DNA of 23,526 nucleotides, taken from JBEKTY01 sp049515555. GTDB lineage: Bacteria; Planctomycetota; Planctomycetia; Pirellulales; Thermoguttaceae. Of the stretch, positions 8,765-15,530 are shown piece after piece. The stretch covers positions 1 through 23,526 of the forward strand of contig JBEKTY010000131.1 in NCBI GenBank assembly GCA_049515555.1, in the 5' to 3' direction. Each line of letters begins with the position of its first letter. Position 1 is the first letter of the stretch. The notes beneath the pieces are model-generated. The model saw only the letters and a list, made by a program, of their open reading frames with translations. It made no database searches and was not told the DNA's origin. The translations under genes and the position numbers were made by a program.

Positions 8765-8814
8765 AACGGTTTACGGCATGGAAAGCAGCAGGCCACACGC
8801 CGTGTGCCGGCTAC
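8765..8814. repeat. GGCACACGCCGTGTGCC-family repeat
   Basis: The core GGCCACACGCCGTGTGCC at about 8791-8808 carries one extra base relative to other copies. It is preceded by ACGGTTTACGGCATGGAAAG, which resembles the sequence before the copy at 15574, so the repeated unit is longer than the palindrome. It occupies the short gap between two secreted-protein genes, just upstream of a strong ribosome site. Confidence 0.75.
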
Positions 8815-8834
8815 AATTTCCAGGAGGTACTCGC

Positions 8835-10127
8835 ATGATCCGTGGCGTGAGCGTCGCGTTGGCTTGTTTTTGGCTGATCGCTCCGGGGGTGGGGTGGGCC
8901 GGCCCGGGCGAGCCGTCGCCCCGCGGGCTGCCGGGGCCGCCGCACCAGGCCTGGTATCCCCGGGCCCCCGGGCTGCCGAAACCGGCCGGGCCGGTGATCC
9001 GCGCCGCCAACGTCCGGGAGTTGTTTGCCGCCGCGGGGCAAGTCCCACCCGGCGGCACGATCCTCGTCGCCGACGGCCACTACCTGCTCACCGCCTGCCT
9101 CGACCTGCACACCGACAACGTCACGCTGCGCTCCGAATCGGGGCAGCGCGACCGGGTCGTGCTGGACGGCTCCGGCCCACTGGGCGAGCTGGTGAGCGTT
9201 ACCCGCTGCAGCGGCGCGACCATCGCCGACCTGACCATCCAGAACGCCAAGTGGAACGGATTCAAGGTCAACTCGGACAAGGGCCAAGGAGTCCGGCGGC
9301 TGACGATCTGCAATTGCGTGATCCACAACATCTGGCAGCGGGGCGTCAAGGGACCCCGCGTGCCGCCCGAGAACCGCGAGGCGCTGCGGCCCGCCGATTG
9401 CCGCGTGCAGTACTGCCTGTTCTACAACGACCGCCCCAAGCGCCCCAGCGACGACGAGGCCGACGAGCAGAACCACTTCGGCGGCAACTACGTGGGCGGC
9501 ATGGACATTATGTGCGCCGGGCGGTGGACGATCTGCGACAACGTGTTTGTGGGCATCCAGGGCCGCACCCGCGAGGGCCGCGGGGCCATCTTCCTGTGGG
9601 TCGACACCCGCGACTGCCTCGTCCAGCGGAACGTCATTATCGACTGCGACTGCGGCATCTGCCTGGGCAACTCCTTCCGCGGCCCGGGCGAGGCGGTGCA
9701 CTGCACCCGCTGTACGGTACGCAACAACTTCGTCGCCGCCTGCCCCGAAAACGGCATCCTGGCCGACTACACCCGCGACTGCAAGATCGTGCACAACACG
9801 ATCCACGACCCCGCCTCCCGCATGCAGCGGTTGATTCGCGTGGTGCACGACAACCCGGGGCTGGTCGTGGCCAACAACCTGTTGAGCGGCAAGGCGATGC
9901 AGATCGAGACGCAAAGCCCCATACGCCTGGAGGGCAACGTGATCCGCGATCTGACCGCCGCGCTCGTTGGGCCGGGCGAGGGGAACCTGCGTCTGCGGGC
10001 CGAGGCGGCCGCCGCCCTGCCCACCGTCTCCCGGCTGGACGACGCGCCCCAGGACATCGACGGCCATCCCCGCCCGCCGAAAACACTCCCCGGCGCCCAC
10101 CAGCCGCCGAGCTCGTCGGGAGAGTGA
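8835..10127 (+). CDS. Secreted right-handed beta-helix (pectate-lyase-like) protein
   Basis: The product is 430 residues with a signal peptide (MIRGVSVALACFWLIAPGVG, cut near WAGPG). The body shows the short repeated beta-turns of a parallel beta-helix: VTLRSESGQRDRVVLDGSG, ATIADLTIQNAKWNGFKVN, LTICNCVIHNIW, CLVQRNVIIDCDCGICLGN, CTVRNNFVAACPENGILAD and CKIVHNTIHDP. The fold is used by pectate lyases and related polysaccharide enzymes, but many planctomycete members lack proven activity and I cannot assign catalytic residues. The start is set by AGGAGGT six bases before the ATG at 8835, although the frame is open far upstream. It follows the 1319-residue protein by 77 bp and may share its transcript. 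The last 30 residues are proline-rich and look disordered. Confidence 0.9.
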   Translation: MIRGVSVALACFWLIAPGVGWAGPGEPSPRGLPGPPHQAWYPRAPGLPKPAGPVIRAANVRELFAAAGQVPPGGTILVADGHYLLTACLDLHTDNVTLRSESGQRDRVVLDGSGPLGELVSVTRCSGATIADLTIQNAKWNGFKVNSDKGQGVRRLTICNCVIHNIWQRGVKGPRVPPENREALRPADCRVQYCLFYNDRPKRPSDDEADEQNHFGGNYVGGMDIMCAGRWTICDNVFVGIQGRTREGRGAIFLWVDTRDCLVQRNVIIDCDCGICLGNSFRGPGEAVHCTRCTVRNNFVAACPENGILADYTRDCKIVHNTIHDPASRMQRLIRVVHDNPGLVVANNLLSGKAMQIETQSPIRLEGNVIRDLTAALVGPGEGNLRLRAEAAAALPTVSRLDDAPQDIDGHPRPPKTLPGAHQPPSSSGE

Positions 10128-10151
10128 GCCGTGGTAACCCTCCGGCCGCGC

Positions 10152-10184
10152 CAATGCAGCAGGCACACTCCCTGCACCGTATGC
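10152..10184. repeat. Decayed GGCACAC-family repeat
   Basis: AATGCAGCAGGCACACTCCC followed by TGCACCGTATGCC keeps the left arm and the GCAGCAGG flank of the GGCACACGCCGTGTGCC family, while the right arm has diverged. It is read as an old copy. Confidence 0.5.
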
Positions 10185-10219
10185 CAGTCGATCGATCTCG
10201 CCGTCCCCAGCGACTCTGA

Positions 10220-10332
10220 CCGGGATTATTCACCGATCGTTTGTAGTGACCGCATTCATGCGGTCGTTGACCCGTTCACACTCTCCAGACCCGATAAATC
10301 GGGTCACTACGAGTTTCGGCGAATAATCCGGG
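10220..10332. repeat. Bipartite inverted element, copy 1
   Basis: The outer ends CCGGGATTATTCACCGA and TCGGCGAATAATCCGGG are inverted repeats with 15 of 17 positions matching. Inside are two perfect small hairpins, GACCGCATTCATGCGGTC at 10248-10265 and GACCCGATAAATCGGGTC at 10288-10305, each bordered by TAGTGAC or its complement. The element has no coding capacity. A second copy lies at 22315-22426. The layout resembles paired REP sequences or a miniature inverted-repeat element that would need a transposase supplied in trans; none is encoded in the window. Confidence 0.88.
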
Positions 10333-10341
10333 CTAAGGCTT

Positions 10342-10562
10342 CCCTCCCGTCATCCCGGCGGGATGCCAGCCATTAGCCGGCGGTTGAGGAGCGGCGAGCG
10401 ACGACACCGCCGGACTCGAGGCCCCGCAGGCGAGCCGACCCCGGCAGGGGTCGAAGCGGCCTCCGCCTGCGACCCCTGCCGGGGTCGTCGATTCATGGAT
10501 CCGCAGACCCCGGGTCGCGAAGCGCGACCGCGGGGCTAATCGCTCCGACCCCGCGGGGGTCG
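10342..10562. repeat. Cluster of GACCCC hairpin repeats
   Basis: The stretch starts with CATCCCGGCGGGATG at about 10352. CGACCCCGGCAGGGGTCG at 10436-10453 and its exact reverse complement at 10470-10487 form an 18-bp perfect inverted pair. CGACCCCGCGGGGGTCG follows at 10546-10562. The cluster fills most of the gap between the convergent genes at 8835 and 11779 and runs into the 3' end of moeA. No independent gene is visible. It may help terminate both transcripts, but there is no T-run. Confidence 0.75.
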
Positions 10563-11779
10563 AAAAGAGGCCCCGCAACCGCTCCTCCTCCTTCAAACCA
10601 TGAAAAGGTGCAGAGCCGGCCCGCCTGGGCCGTGTCTGCCCCCGGCGGCAGCTCGACGTAGCAGTTCGCGCCGCAACCGGCCAGCAAGTCGGCTGAGCTG
10701 TTGCCCGGCAGCAGGGTGAGCCGCCAGGGCGTGGCCGGGCCGGGCGACCACTCCGCGCGGGCGGGCACGAAGTGCGTTCGATCCTTCTTCGGCTGGATGG
10801 CCTGCTGCAGCTCGCCTTGGAACTGCGGGGCGGGGGCCGGCCGGCCGCTCATCTTGCGAATGGCCGCCGAAACATAACGCTCGAACCCCAAATGGCAGGC
10901 CAGCGGATTGCCCGGCAGACCGACGAGCAGTTGCCGGCCTTTGCGGGCGAAGAGCAAAGGCTTGGCCGGCTTCTGCCGCACGCCGTGGAAGACGGCCTCG
11001 CCGCCGTACTCGACGAGGGCCTGGGGCACCAGGTCGTAACGGCCCACCGAAACGCCGCCGCTGAGGCAGATAATGTCCAGATCGGCCATGCCCGCCAGGG
11101 CCTCGACGATCAGCGGCAGTTGGTCGGCCGCGTGGCGTTGCGGCGGATCGGCGAGGTGCATCCCTCGGGCCATTGCGGCCAGCATGGGGCCGTTGCCGTC
11201 GTAGACCTGGCCCGGCCCGGCCGTGTGCCCGGCCGGCGCCAGCTCGCCCCCGGTGGTGATGATGCCCAGCGTCGGGCGTGGCACGACCGGCGCCGCCGCC
11301 ACGCCGGCCAGGGCCATCGCGCCGACGGCCAGCGGGCTGACCGTTTGGCCGGCCGCCAGCAGGCGCTCACCCGCGCGGCAATCGCTGGCCCTTGGGGCGA
11401 TGTGCTGCCCAGGGTGGATCGCCGGCGGCAGTACGATGCGGCCGCCGTGCCGCTGGATCTGTTCCACGGGCACGACCGCCTCGGTGCCGGGCGGACAAGG
11501 GGCCCCGGTCATGATCTCCAGGCACTCGCCGGCGGCCAGCTCCGCGGGCCACGTCGAGCCCGCCGGAATCTCGCCGGCCACGGGCACGCTTCGGCCGGCG
11601 TCGGCCAGGCGGACCGCGAAGCCGTCCATCATCGCGCGCTCAAACGGCGGGCAATCGCACCTGGCCAGCACGTCCCCGGCCAGGACCAGCCCGCAGGCCT
11701 CGGCCAAAGCCACGCACCGCGGCGCCAGGCGGCTCGCCGTGCGGACGACCAGTTCCAAGGCTTCGTAGGGACCGATCAT
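10493..11779 (-). CDS. moeA: Molybdopterin molybdenumtransferase MoeA
   Basis: The enzyme inserts molybdate into adenylylated molybdopterin, releasing AMP and forming Moco. The 428-residue product shows the MoeA N-terminal motif CPPFERAMMDGFAV, a glycine-rich MPT-binding motif LSGGVSVGRYDLV, and LPGNPLACHLGFERYV in the MogA-like domain. In the second motif many family members have an acidic residue where this one has arginine (VGRYD); the following aspartate is kept. The ATG complement at 11777-11779 is preceded by a strong GGGAGGA. About 32 C-terminal residues (GGGAVAGPLFDPRGVGAISP onward) are encoded by GACCCC hairpin repeats rather than by family sequence, so the ancestral stop was probably near 10590. 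It is the last gene of the Moco block. Confidence 0.93.
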   Translation of the reverse strand: MIGPYEALELVVRTASRLAPRCVALAEACGLVLAGDVLARCDCPPFERAMMDGFAVRLADAGRSVPVAGEIPAGSTWPAELAAGECLEIMTGAPCPPGTEAVVPVEQIQRHGGRIVLPPAIHPGQHIAPRASDCRAGERLLAAGQTVSPLAVGAMALAGVAAAPVVPRPTLGIITTGGELAPAGHTAGPGQVYDGNGPMLAAMARGMHLADPPQRHAADQLPLIVEALAGMADLDIICLSGGVSVGRYDLVPQALVEYGGEAVFHGVRQKPAKPLLFARKGRQLLVGLPGNPLACHLGFERYVSAAIRKMSGRPAPAPQFQGELQQAIQPKKDRTHFVPARAEWSPGPATPWRLTLLPGNSSADLLAGCGANCYVELPPGADTAQAGRLCTFSWFEGGGAVAGPLFDPRGVGAISPAVALRDPGSADP

Positions 11780-11788
11780 AAATCACAA

Positions 11789-11827
11789 TCCTCCCTCACC
11801 CTAACCCTCTCCCGGAGGGAGAGGGGA
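11789..11827 (-). repeat. GGGAGAGGG-type repeat whose end contributes to the moeA ribosome site
   Basis: The plus strand reads CCCTCACCCTAACCCTCTCC then CGGAGGGAGAGGGG. The palindromic head CCCTCTCC/GGAGAGGG and the GGTGAGGG tail (minus strand) match the copies at 14081 and 14161. The tail joins AGGA directly, creating GGGAGGA about nine bases before the moeA ATG on the minus strand. The repeat also separates the MOSC-Mog gene from moeA. Confidence 0.8.
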
Positions 11828-11834
11828 CCGGGCC

Positions 11835-12773
11835 CTATCCGTGAACGTCCAGGCCGTGGAGCATAAAGAGCAGGTGCTCGAAGGTGGCGAGGCATTCGGG
11901 CAGGTATTCTTCGACCGCGCGGACGCTGCCGGGCAGGGCATAGATTTGCGTCTGCCCGGCCACGCCCGCAACGGCGCGGCTGAGCCGCGCCGCCGGGTTC
12001 TCCGCGCCGTACTTGGCCCGCACGTGTTCCATGATGCCGGGGATCAACCGGTCGCACAATGCGGCAACGGTCTCCGGCGTGCGGTCGCGCGGTCCCAGGC
12101 CCGTTCCGCCCGTGGTGAAGATCAAGTCGCTGGCGGACTCCAGGCCGGCGAGAATGCGGAGCCGGAGCTGCTCCGGGTCGTCGCTCAGGAGGCAGGTGGT
12201 GATGGCCGTGTGCCAACGGCGGGTGGCGAAGAAGACCTCCAGCAGCTCGCACACGCGCGGTCCGGAGCGGTCGGCGTAGTCGCCCGCCGCGGCCCGGTCG
12301 CTCAGGGTGATTACCAGGCACCGCAGCGGCCGGGGGCGATGTTCGGCCGCCGCCTGGCGGTGCACGCTGCCGCCACGGACCACCCGGGCAAACAGCCCCT
12401 CGGCCGGCATGACGCACCGGCCCGCCTGCTGGAAGATCGCGCACTTTGGGCCGTGGCACTGCTTGCCGATCTGGCTCACCTCCAGCTCGACTTCGCCCAA
12501 GAGCAGCCGATCCAGCGGGGCGACCGCCCGGGCGGGCAGCCCGCGGACGGTAACGTTCTCGCCGAACTCGCCGGGTGCGATCCTTCGGCCCAGCTCGCCG
12601 GCCAGCCGCCCGATGCACTCCTCGTCCAGCAGGCTCAGTTGCCGGTGCCAACGGCCGGCGTGGGCGTCGCCCACGATGCCCAGGCCGTCGACGGCGATCG
12701 TTTCCACGGGCTGCTTCGCCGTCCCCTTGTCGCGCGAGACGTTGAGCGACAGGATTTCAAACTTCGACGTCAT
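11835..12773 (-). CDS. MOSC domain fused to MogA/MoaB-type molybdopterin adenylyltransferase
   Basis: The 312-residue protein has two parts. Residues 1-145 form a MOSC domain, with GDAHAGRWHRQLSLL and the cysteine-bearing segment IGKQCHGPKCAIFQQAG (Cys106, Cys111). Residues 150-312 form a MogA/MoaB domain with FTTGGTGLGPRDRTPE (220-234) and ALPGSVRAVEEYL (279-291). MogA-type enzymes activate molybdopterin with ATP before MoeA inserts molybdate; MOSC domains bind sulfur or Moco in sulfurase-like proteins. The fusion suggests that adenylylation and Moco handling are physically coupled. I placed the start at 12773 because it overlaps the moaC end by 17 bp and has AAGG at a suitable distance; an ATG at 12842 in frame reads through moaC and lacks family similarity. 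Similar fusions are known in other bacteria. Confidence 0.9.
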   Translation of the reverse strand: MTSKFEILSLNVSRDKGTAKQPVETIAVDGLGIVGDAHAGRWHRQLSLLDEECIGRLAGELGRRIAPGEFGENVTVRGLPARAVAPLDRLLLGEVELEVSQIGKQCHGPKCAIFQQAGRCVMPAEGLFARVVRGGSVHRQAAAEHRPRPLRCLVITLSDRAAAGDYADRSGPRVCELLEVFFATRRWHTAITTCLLSDDPEQLRLRILAGLESASDLIFTTGGTGLGPRDRTPETVAALCDRLIPGIMEHVRAKYGAENPAARLSRAVAGVAGQTQIYALPGSVRAVEEYLPECLATFEHLLFMLHGLDVHG

Positions 12774-13215
12774 GCTTGACCTTTTCCACCAGCACGATGG
12801 GCCCGATGCGCATCTGGCGGTCGGCGGCCTTGCACATGTCATAGACCGTCAGCAGGGCCACGCTGACGGCGGTGAGGGCTTCCATCTCGACGCCGGTGCG
12901 GCCCGTGCAGGCCACCGCGCTGGTGGCCGTAACGCCCGTCTCGTCCAGCTCCAGCGTGACGGCCACATGGTCCAGGCTGAGCGGATGACAAAGGGGGATC
13001 AGCTCGGCGGTCCGCTTGGCCGCCTGGATGCCGGCGATCTGGGCCACCGTCAGCACATTGCCCTTGGCGATCTGGTTGCCGCGGATCAGCTCGCGGGTGG
13101 CGGGGGCCAGGGCGATGCTCCCGGCGGCGCGGGCCGCTCGGCGCTGCAACGGCTTGCCGCCCACGTCGACCATGCGGGCCCGCGACTCGGCGTCCAAGTG
13201 CGTCAGTTCGCTCAT
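12757..13215 (-). CDS. moaC: Cyclic pyranopterin monophosphate synthase MoaC
   Basis: MoaC converts the 3',8-cyclo-GTP product of MoaA to cPMP. The 152-residue product covers the whole family length and keeps the key residues: Lys51 in KGNVLTVAQIAGIQAAK, His77 in PLCHPLSL, Glu110 and Glu112 in GVEMEALTAVS, and Asp126 and Lys129 in YDMCKAADRQM. The start is backed by GGAGG seven bases upstream, lying in the moaA stop region; the moaA stop and moaC start are only 3 bp apart. Its 3' end overlaps the MOSC-Mog gene by 17 bp, pointing to translational coupling of the three. Confidence 0.96.
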   Translation of the reverse strand: MSELTHLDAESRARMVDVGGKPLQRRAARAAGSIALAPATRELIRGNQIAKGNVLTVAQIAGIQAAKRTAELIPLCHPLSLDHVAVTLELDETGVTATSAVACTGRTGVEMEALTAVSVALLTVYDMCKAADRQMRIGPIVLVEKVKHDVEV

Positions 13216-13218
13216 CTG

Positions 13219-14019
13219 TCAGCCTCCGATGGCGTGCATGGCGAGGTTGGTGCAGGCCGAACCGGCGTGGGGCTTGAAGCGGGCGGCGCGGGCCAGGGCT
13301 TCGGCGGCCCCCAGCTCGCGCACGCGGAAGCCCAGGTTCGAGAACAAACACGGCCGGATGACGCCGTCGCTCGATAGTCGCAGGCGGTTGCAGCGGGGGC
13401 AGTCGCCGCCCTGCCCGCCCTCGACCACCGTGAACGTGCCGCCGGCCAGGTCCATGCGGCGGATGAAGCGGACCTCCAGGCCGGCCGCAGCCGCCCAGCG
13501 GGCCACGTCCCGCGCGTCGGGCTCCCAGGGACCGGACTCGACCACGCAGTTGATCCGCACGGGGGTCAGCCCGGCGGCCTGCGCGGCGTCAATACCGGCG
13601 AGCACCTGCCGCACGTCGCCGCCGCGGGTGATTTGTGCGTAGCGCGCCGCGTCTATCGCGTCCAGGCTGACGTTCACCCGCCGCAGGCCGGCGGCCGCCA
13701 GCGGCCGGGCGTAACGGGCCAGCAGCGTCCCGTTGCTGGTCATGGCCAGGTCGCCCAGCGACTGAATCTCGGCCAGCAGCCGGACCAGCTCGACCAGATT
13801 CCGCCGCACCAGCGGCTCGCCGCCGGTGATGCGGAACTTGGTCATCCCCAGGGCCGCCGCCGCATGGGCCACCGCGGCGATCTCCTCAAAACTGAGTATC
13901 GCCCGGCGGGGCAATCGCGGCACGCTCCCACGCGGCATGCAATAGGCGCAGCGGAGATTGCAGCGGTCGGTCACGGAGATCCGCAGGTAGTCGATCCGCC
14001 GGCCGAAGGAATCAAACAT
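13219..14019 (-). CDS. moaA: GTP 3',8-cyclase MoaA, unusually short
   Basis: MoaA is a radical SAM enzyme with two 4Fe-4S clusters that starts Moco synthesis from GTP. The N-terminal cluster motif is C20-x3-C24-x2-C27 (DRCNLRCAYC), followed by the SAM-binding GGEP at 66-69. The second cluster motif is C207-x2-C210-x13-C224 within CPRCNRLRLSSDGVIRPC, including the NRLR arginines that bind GTP. The protein ends with the family's GG dipeptide. At 266 residues it is about 60 shorter than typical MoaA. The missing part lies between VRFIRRMDL and the second cluster, where other members have roughly 50-60 residues and here there are about 15. All known essential motifs remain, so it is likely active. 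The start at 14019 has AGAGG six bases upstream. Confidence 0.94.
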   Translation of the reverse strand: MFDSFGRRIDYLRISVTDRCNLRCAYCMPRGSVPRLPRRAILSFEEIAAVAHAAAALGMTKFRITGGEPLVRRNLVELVRLLAEIQSLGDLAMTSNGTLLARYARPLAAAGLRRVNVSLDAIDAARYAQITRGGDVRQVLAGIDAAQAAGLTPVRINCVVESGPWEPDARDVARWAAAAGLEVRFIRRMDLAGGTFTVVEGGQGGDCPRCNRLRLSSDGVIRPCLFSNLGFRVRELGAAEALARAARFKPHAGSACTNLAMHAIGG

Positions 14020-14800
14020 CGGCCGCCTCTTGCGTTCCGCATGGGGACAGCCCCGTCTTCGTCGGGCCGCGTTCTTGTGTCCCCTCTCCCTCCGGGAGAG
14101 GGCTAGGGTGAGGGCGGGCAGCCGGAACGCGTACCAACCCGTGTTCTAGCCGTCTCCTGGCCCTCACCCCTTGCCCCTCTCCCAAAGGGAGAGGGGACGA
14201 TTTAGAAGTCGCGTCCTGAAGCATGGTTTGCCGCCAGCGGTCGAGGTCAGCCGGGGTGTTGATGTTGACCAGGCGCGAGCAATCGTGGATCCGCACGGCG
14301 ACGGCCCCCAACGTGCGCCACAGCCGGCCCACGCCGTAGCGGCCGGCAGCCACGGCCGCCGATACCTCGGCCAACGCTGCAATCGGCACGACGGCGCACA
14401 GCGGGTGACTGCCCTCGGCGGTCTCGGCCATGACCACCCGATCCGGCGCTTGGGCGTGGGCCCGCAGCAAGACGGTGATCTCTTCGGCGGAGATGTTGGG
14501 CAGGTCGCAGGGCAGAAGCAGCACGGCGTCATACCGCGGGGCCAGGTGGCTGAGTGCGGCTTCCACGCCGCCCAGCGGACCACTGCCCGGGTGCAAGTCG
14601 GCGACGATGGTGCGGGCGAAGGGGGCATACGCCTGCGCGTCGCCGCCGGCCAGAATCACCGCGCCGATTCCGGCTGCGGCAAGCTGGCCCATCAGCCGCT
14701 GGACCAGGGGGCCATCGGTCGCGGTGGGCAACAGGCCCTTGCGGATTCCTCCCAGCCGGGAGGCTTTCCCGCCGGCCAGGATGGCGGCGGCAATTCTCAT
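14012..14800 (-). CDS. mobA: Molybdenum cofactor guanylyltransferase MobA with repeat-encoded tail
   Basis: MobA transfers GMP from GTP to Moco, giving the MGD cofactor of DMSO-reductase-type enzymes. The nucleotide-binding motif LAGGKASRLGGIRKG lies at residues 8-22, the metal-binding aspartate is in LPCDLPNIS at about 97-104, and RLVNINTPADLDRW closes the family domain at 176-189. From about residue 200 to 262 the frame runs through two inverted GGGAGAGGG repeats (SSPLPLGEGQG and HPSPLPEGEG), so this tail is repeat-derived. The stop lies 8 bp inside moaA. The ATG at 14800 has only a weak AAGAAG upstream. It is the first gene of the minus-strand Moco block; mobB is divergent. Confidence 0.9.
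   Translation of the reverse strand: MRIAAAILAGGKASRLGGIRKGLLPTATDGPLVQRLMGQLAAAGIGAVILAGGDAQAYAPFARTIVADLHPGSGPLGGVEAALSHLAPRYDAVLLLPCDLPNISAEEITVLLRAHAQAPDRVVMAETAEGSHPLCAVVPIAALAEVSAAVAAGRYGVGRLWRTLGAVAVRIHDCSRLVNINTPADLDRWRQTMLQDATSKSSPLPLGEGQGVRARRRLEHGLVRVPAARPHPSPLPEGEGTQERGPTKTGLSPCGTQEAADV
14041..14198. repeat. Repeats inside the 3' end of mobA, including an inverted GGGAGAGGG pair
   Basis: One copy at about 14081-14115 (CCCCTCTCCCTCCGGGAGAG then GGCTAGGGTGAGGG) and one at 14161-14198 (CCCTCACCCCTTGCCCCTCT then CCCAAAGGGAGAGGGG) face each other across about 45 bp. Each has a palindromic head and a GGTGAGGG-type tail, and the tails face inwards. A fragment related to the AGGGGAC family, ATGGGGACAGCCCCGTC, adjoins at 14041. 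All of it lies in the translated mobA tail. Confidence 0.85.
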
Positions 14801-14838
14801 CTTCTTGACAAACCTCGGAATTAAGGGATAACCATTTC

Positions 14839-14932
14839 AATGTATCCGGCACACTCCGTGTGCCGGCAATGTAGTAGGCACACGCCGTGTGCCGTTGCCG
14901 GCGGGCGGCACACGGAGTGTGCCGGATACATT
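14839..14932. repeat. Perfect 26-bp inverted pair of GGCACAC repeats in the mobA/mobB divergent gap
   Basis: The arms at 14839-14864 (AATGTATCCGGCACACTCCG then TGTGCC) and 14907-14932 are exact reverse complements. A third palindromic copy, GGCACACGCCGTGTGCC, sits between them at 14877-14893. The structure occupies about half of the 193-bp gap between the divergent mobA and mobB genes and so lies where promoters are expected. The stretch TTAATTATAG at about 14936-14945 is a possible -10 region for mobB, but no clear -35 is seen. Confidence 0.88.
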
Positions 14933-14993
14933 AGAGTTAATTATAGCCGAAAACGGTGGCCGGGGGTACCCCCGGGAAGGATCGTGTGCGGAC

Positions 14994-15530
14994 ATGAAAC
15001 GCATCCACATCGTGGGCCGCAAGAATCACGGCAAGACCACGCTGATCGTCGATCTGCTGGGCGAGTATTCGCGCCGCGGAGTGCGGGTGGGATGTATCAA
15101 GCACTCGCCCCACTGCCACGAGTTGGACATGCCCGGCAAGGACTCGCACCGGCATCGCCTGGCCGGCGCCCAGCCGGCGGCGATCATCACCCCGGCGCTG
15201 GTCGGCATCTACTTCGCGCCGGGCGGCGACGATCCCTACGGCCTGATGGCTTCGCTTTTCACCGGCTGCGACCTGCTGCTGGTCGAGGGCGATATCGAGG
15301 CCCAGGCCGCCAAGGTCGAAGTCTGGCGGCGGGCGATCGGCGGCGAGTGTTTGGCCGCCACGCGGGACGATGTATTGGCCGTCGTCAGCGACGACCATCC
15401 GGCCGTCCGCGCCGCGGTGCTCCCCCGCCGCGATCTGGCAGCCCTGGCCGAGCGGATCATGGACCTGGCGCAGCCGGGAACAGATGCCGGACCGCCGCCC
15501 AATGTAACCGGCACACGCCGTGTGCCGTAA
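14994..15530 (+). CDS. mobB: MobB, molybdopterin-guanine dinucleotide biosynthesis adapter GTPase
   Basis: The 178-residue product opens with MKRIHIVGRKNHGKTTLIVD, in which GRKNHGKT (8-15) is the P-loop. IKHSPHCHELDMPGKDSHRH is the family's conserved switch-like segment, and CDLLLVEG follows. MobB binds GTP and is thought to assist MobA in MGD assembly. The ATG at 14994 is chosen because the upstream open frame runs through repeat DNA; a weak AAGGA lies about 13 bases before it. The last nine residues (NVTGTRRVP) and the stop codon come from a GGCACACGCCGTGTGCC repeat. It is on the strand opposite to the other Moco genes and is bracketed by repeats of one family. Confidence 0.9.
   Translation: MKRIHIVGRKNHGKTTLIVDLLGEYSRRGVRVGCIKHSPHCHELDMPGKDSHRHRLAGAQPAAIITPALVGIYFAPGGDDPYGLMASLFTGCDLLLVEGDIEAQAAKVEVWRRAIGGECLAATRDDVLAVVSDDHPAVRAAVLPRRDLAALAERIMDLAQPGTDAGPPPNVTGTRRVP

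Noticed and set aside
10128..10492. Possible small gene in the gap after the second beta-helix protein
   Set aside because: The short frames consist of repeat DNA (the bipartite element and GACCCC hairpins) and lack a ribosome site.
12774..12842. Longer N-terminus of the MOSC-Mog protein starting at 12842
   Set aside because: The extra residues (MTCARPPTARCASGPS) are a frame-shifted reading of the moaC end and are not MOSC-like. The ATG at 12773 has a ribosome site and a normal overlap.
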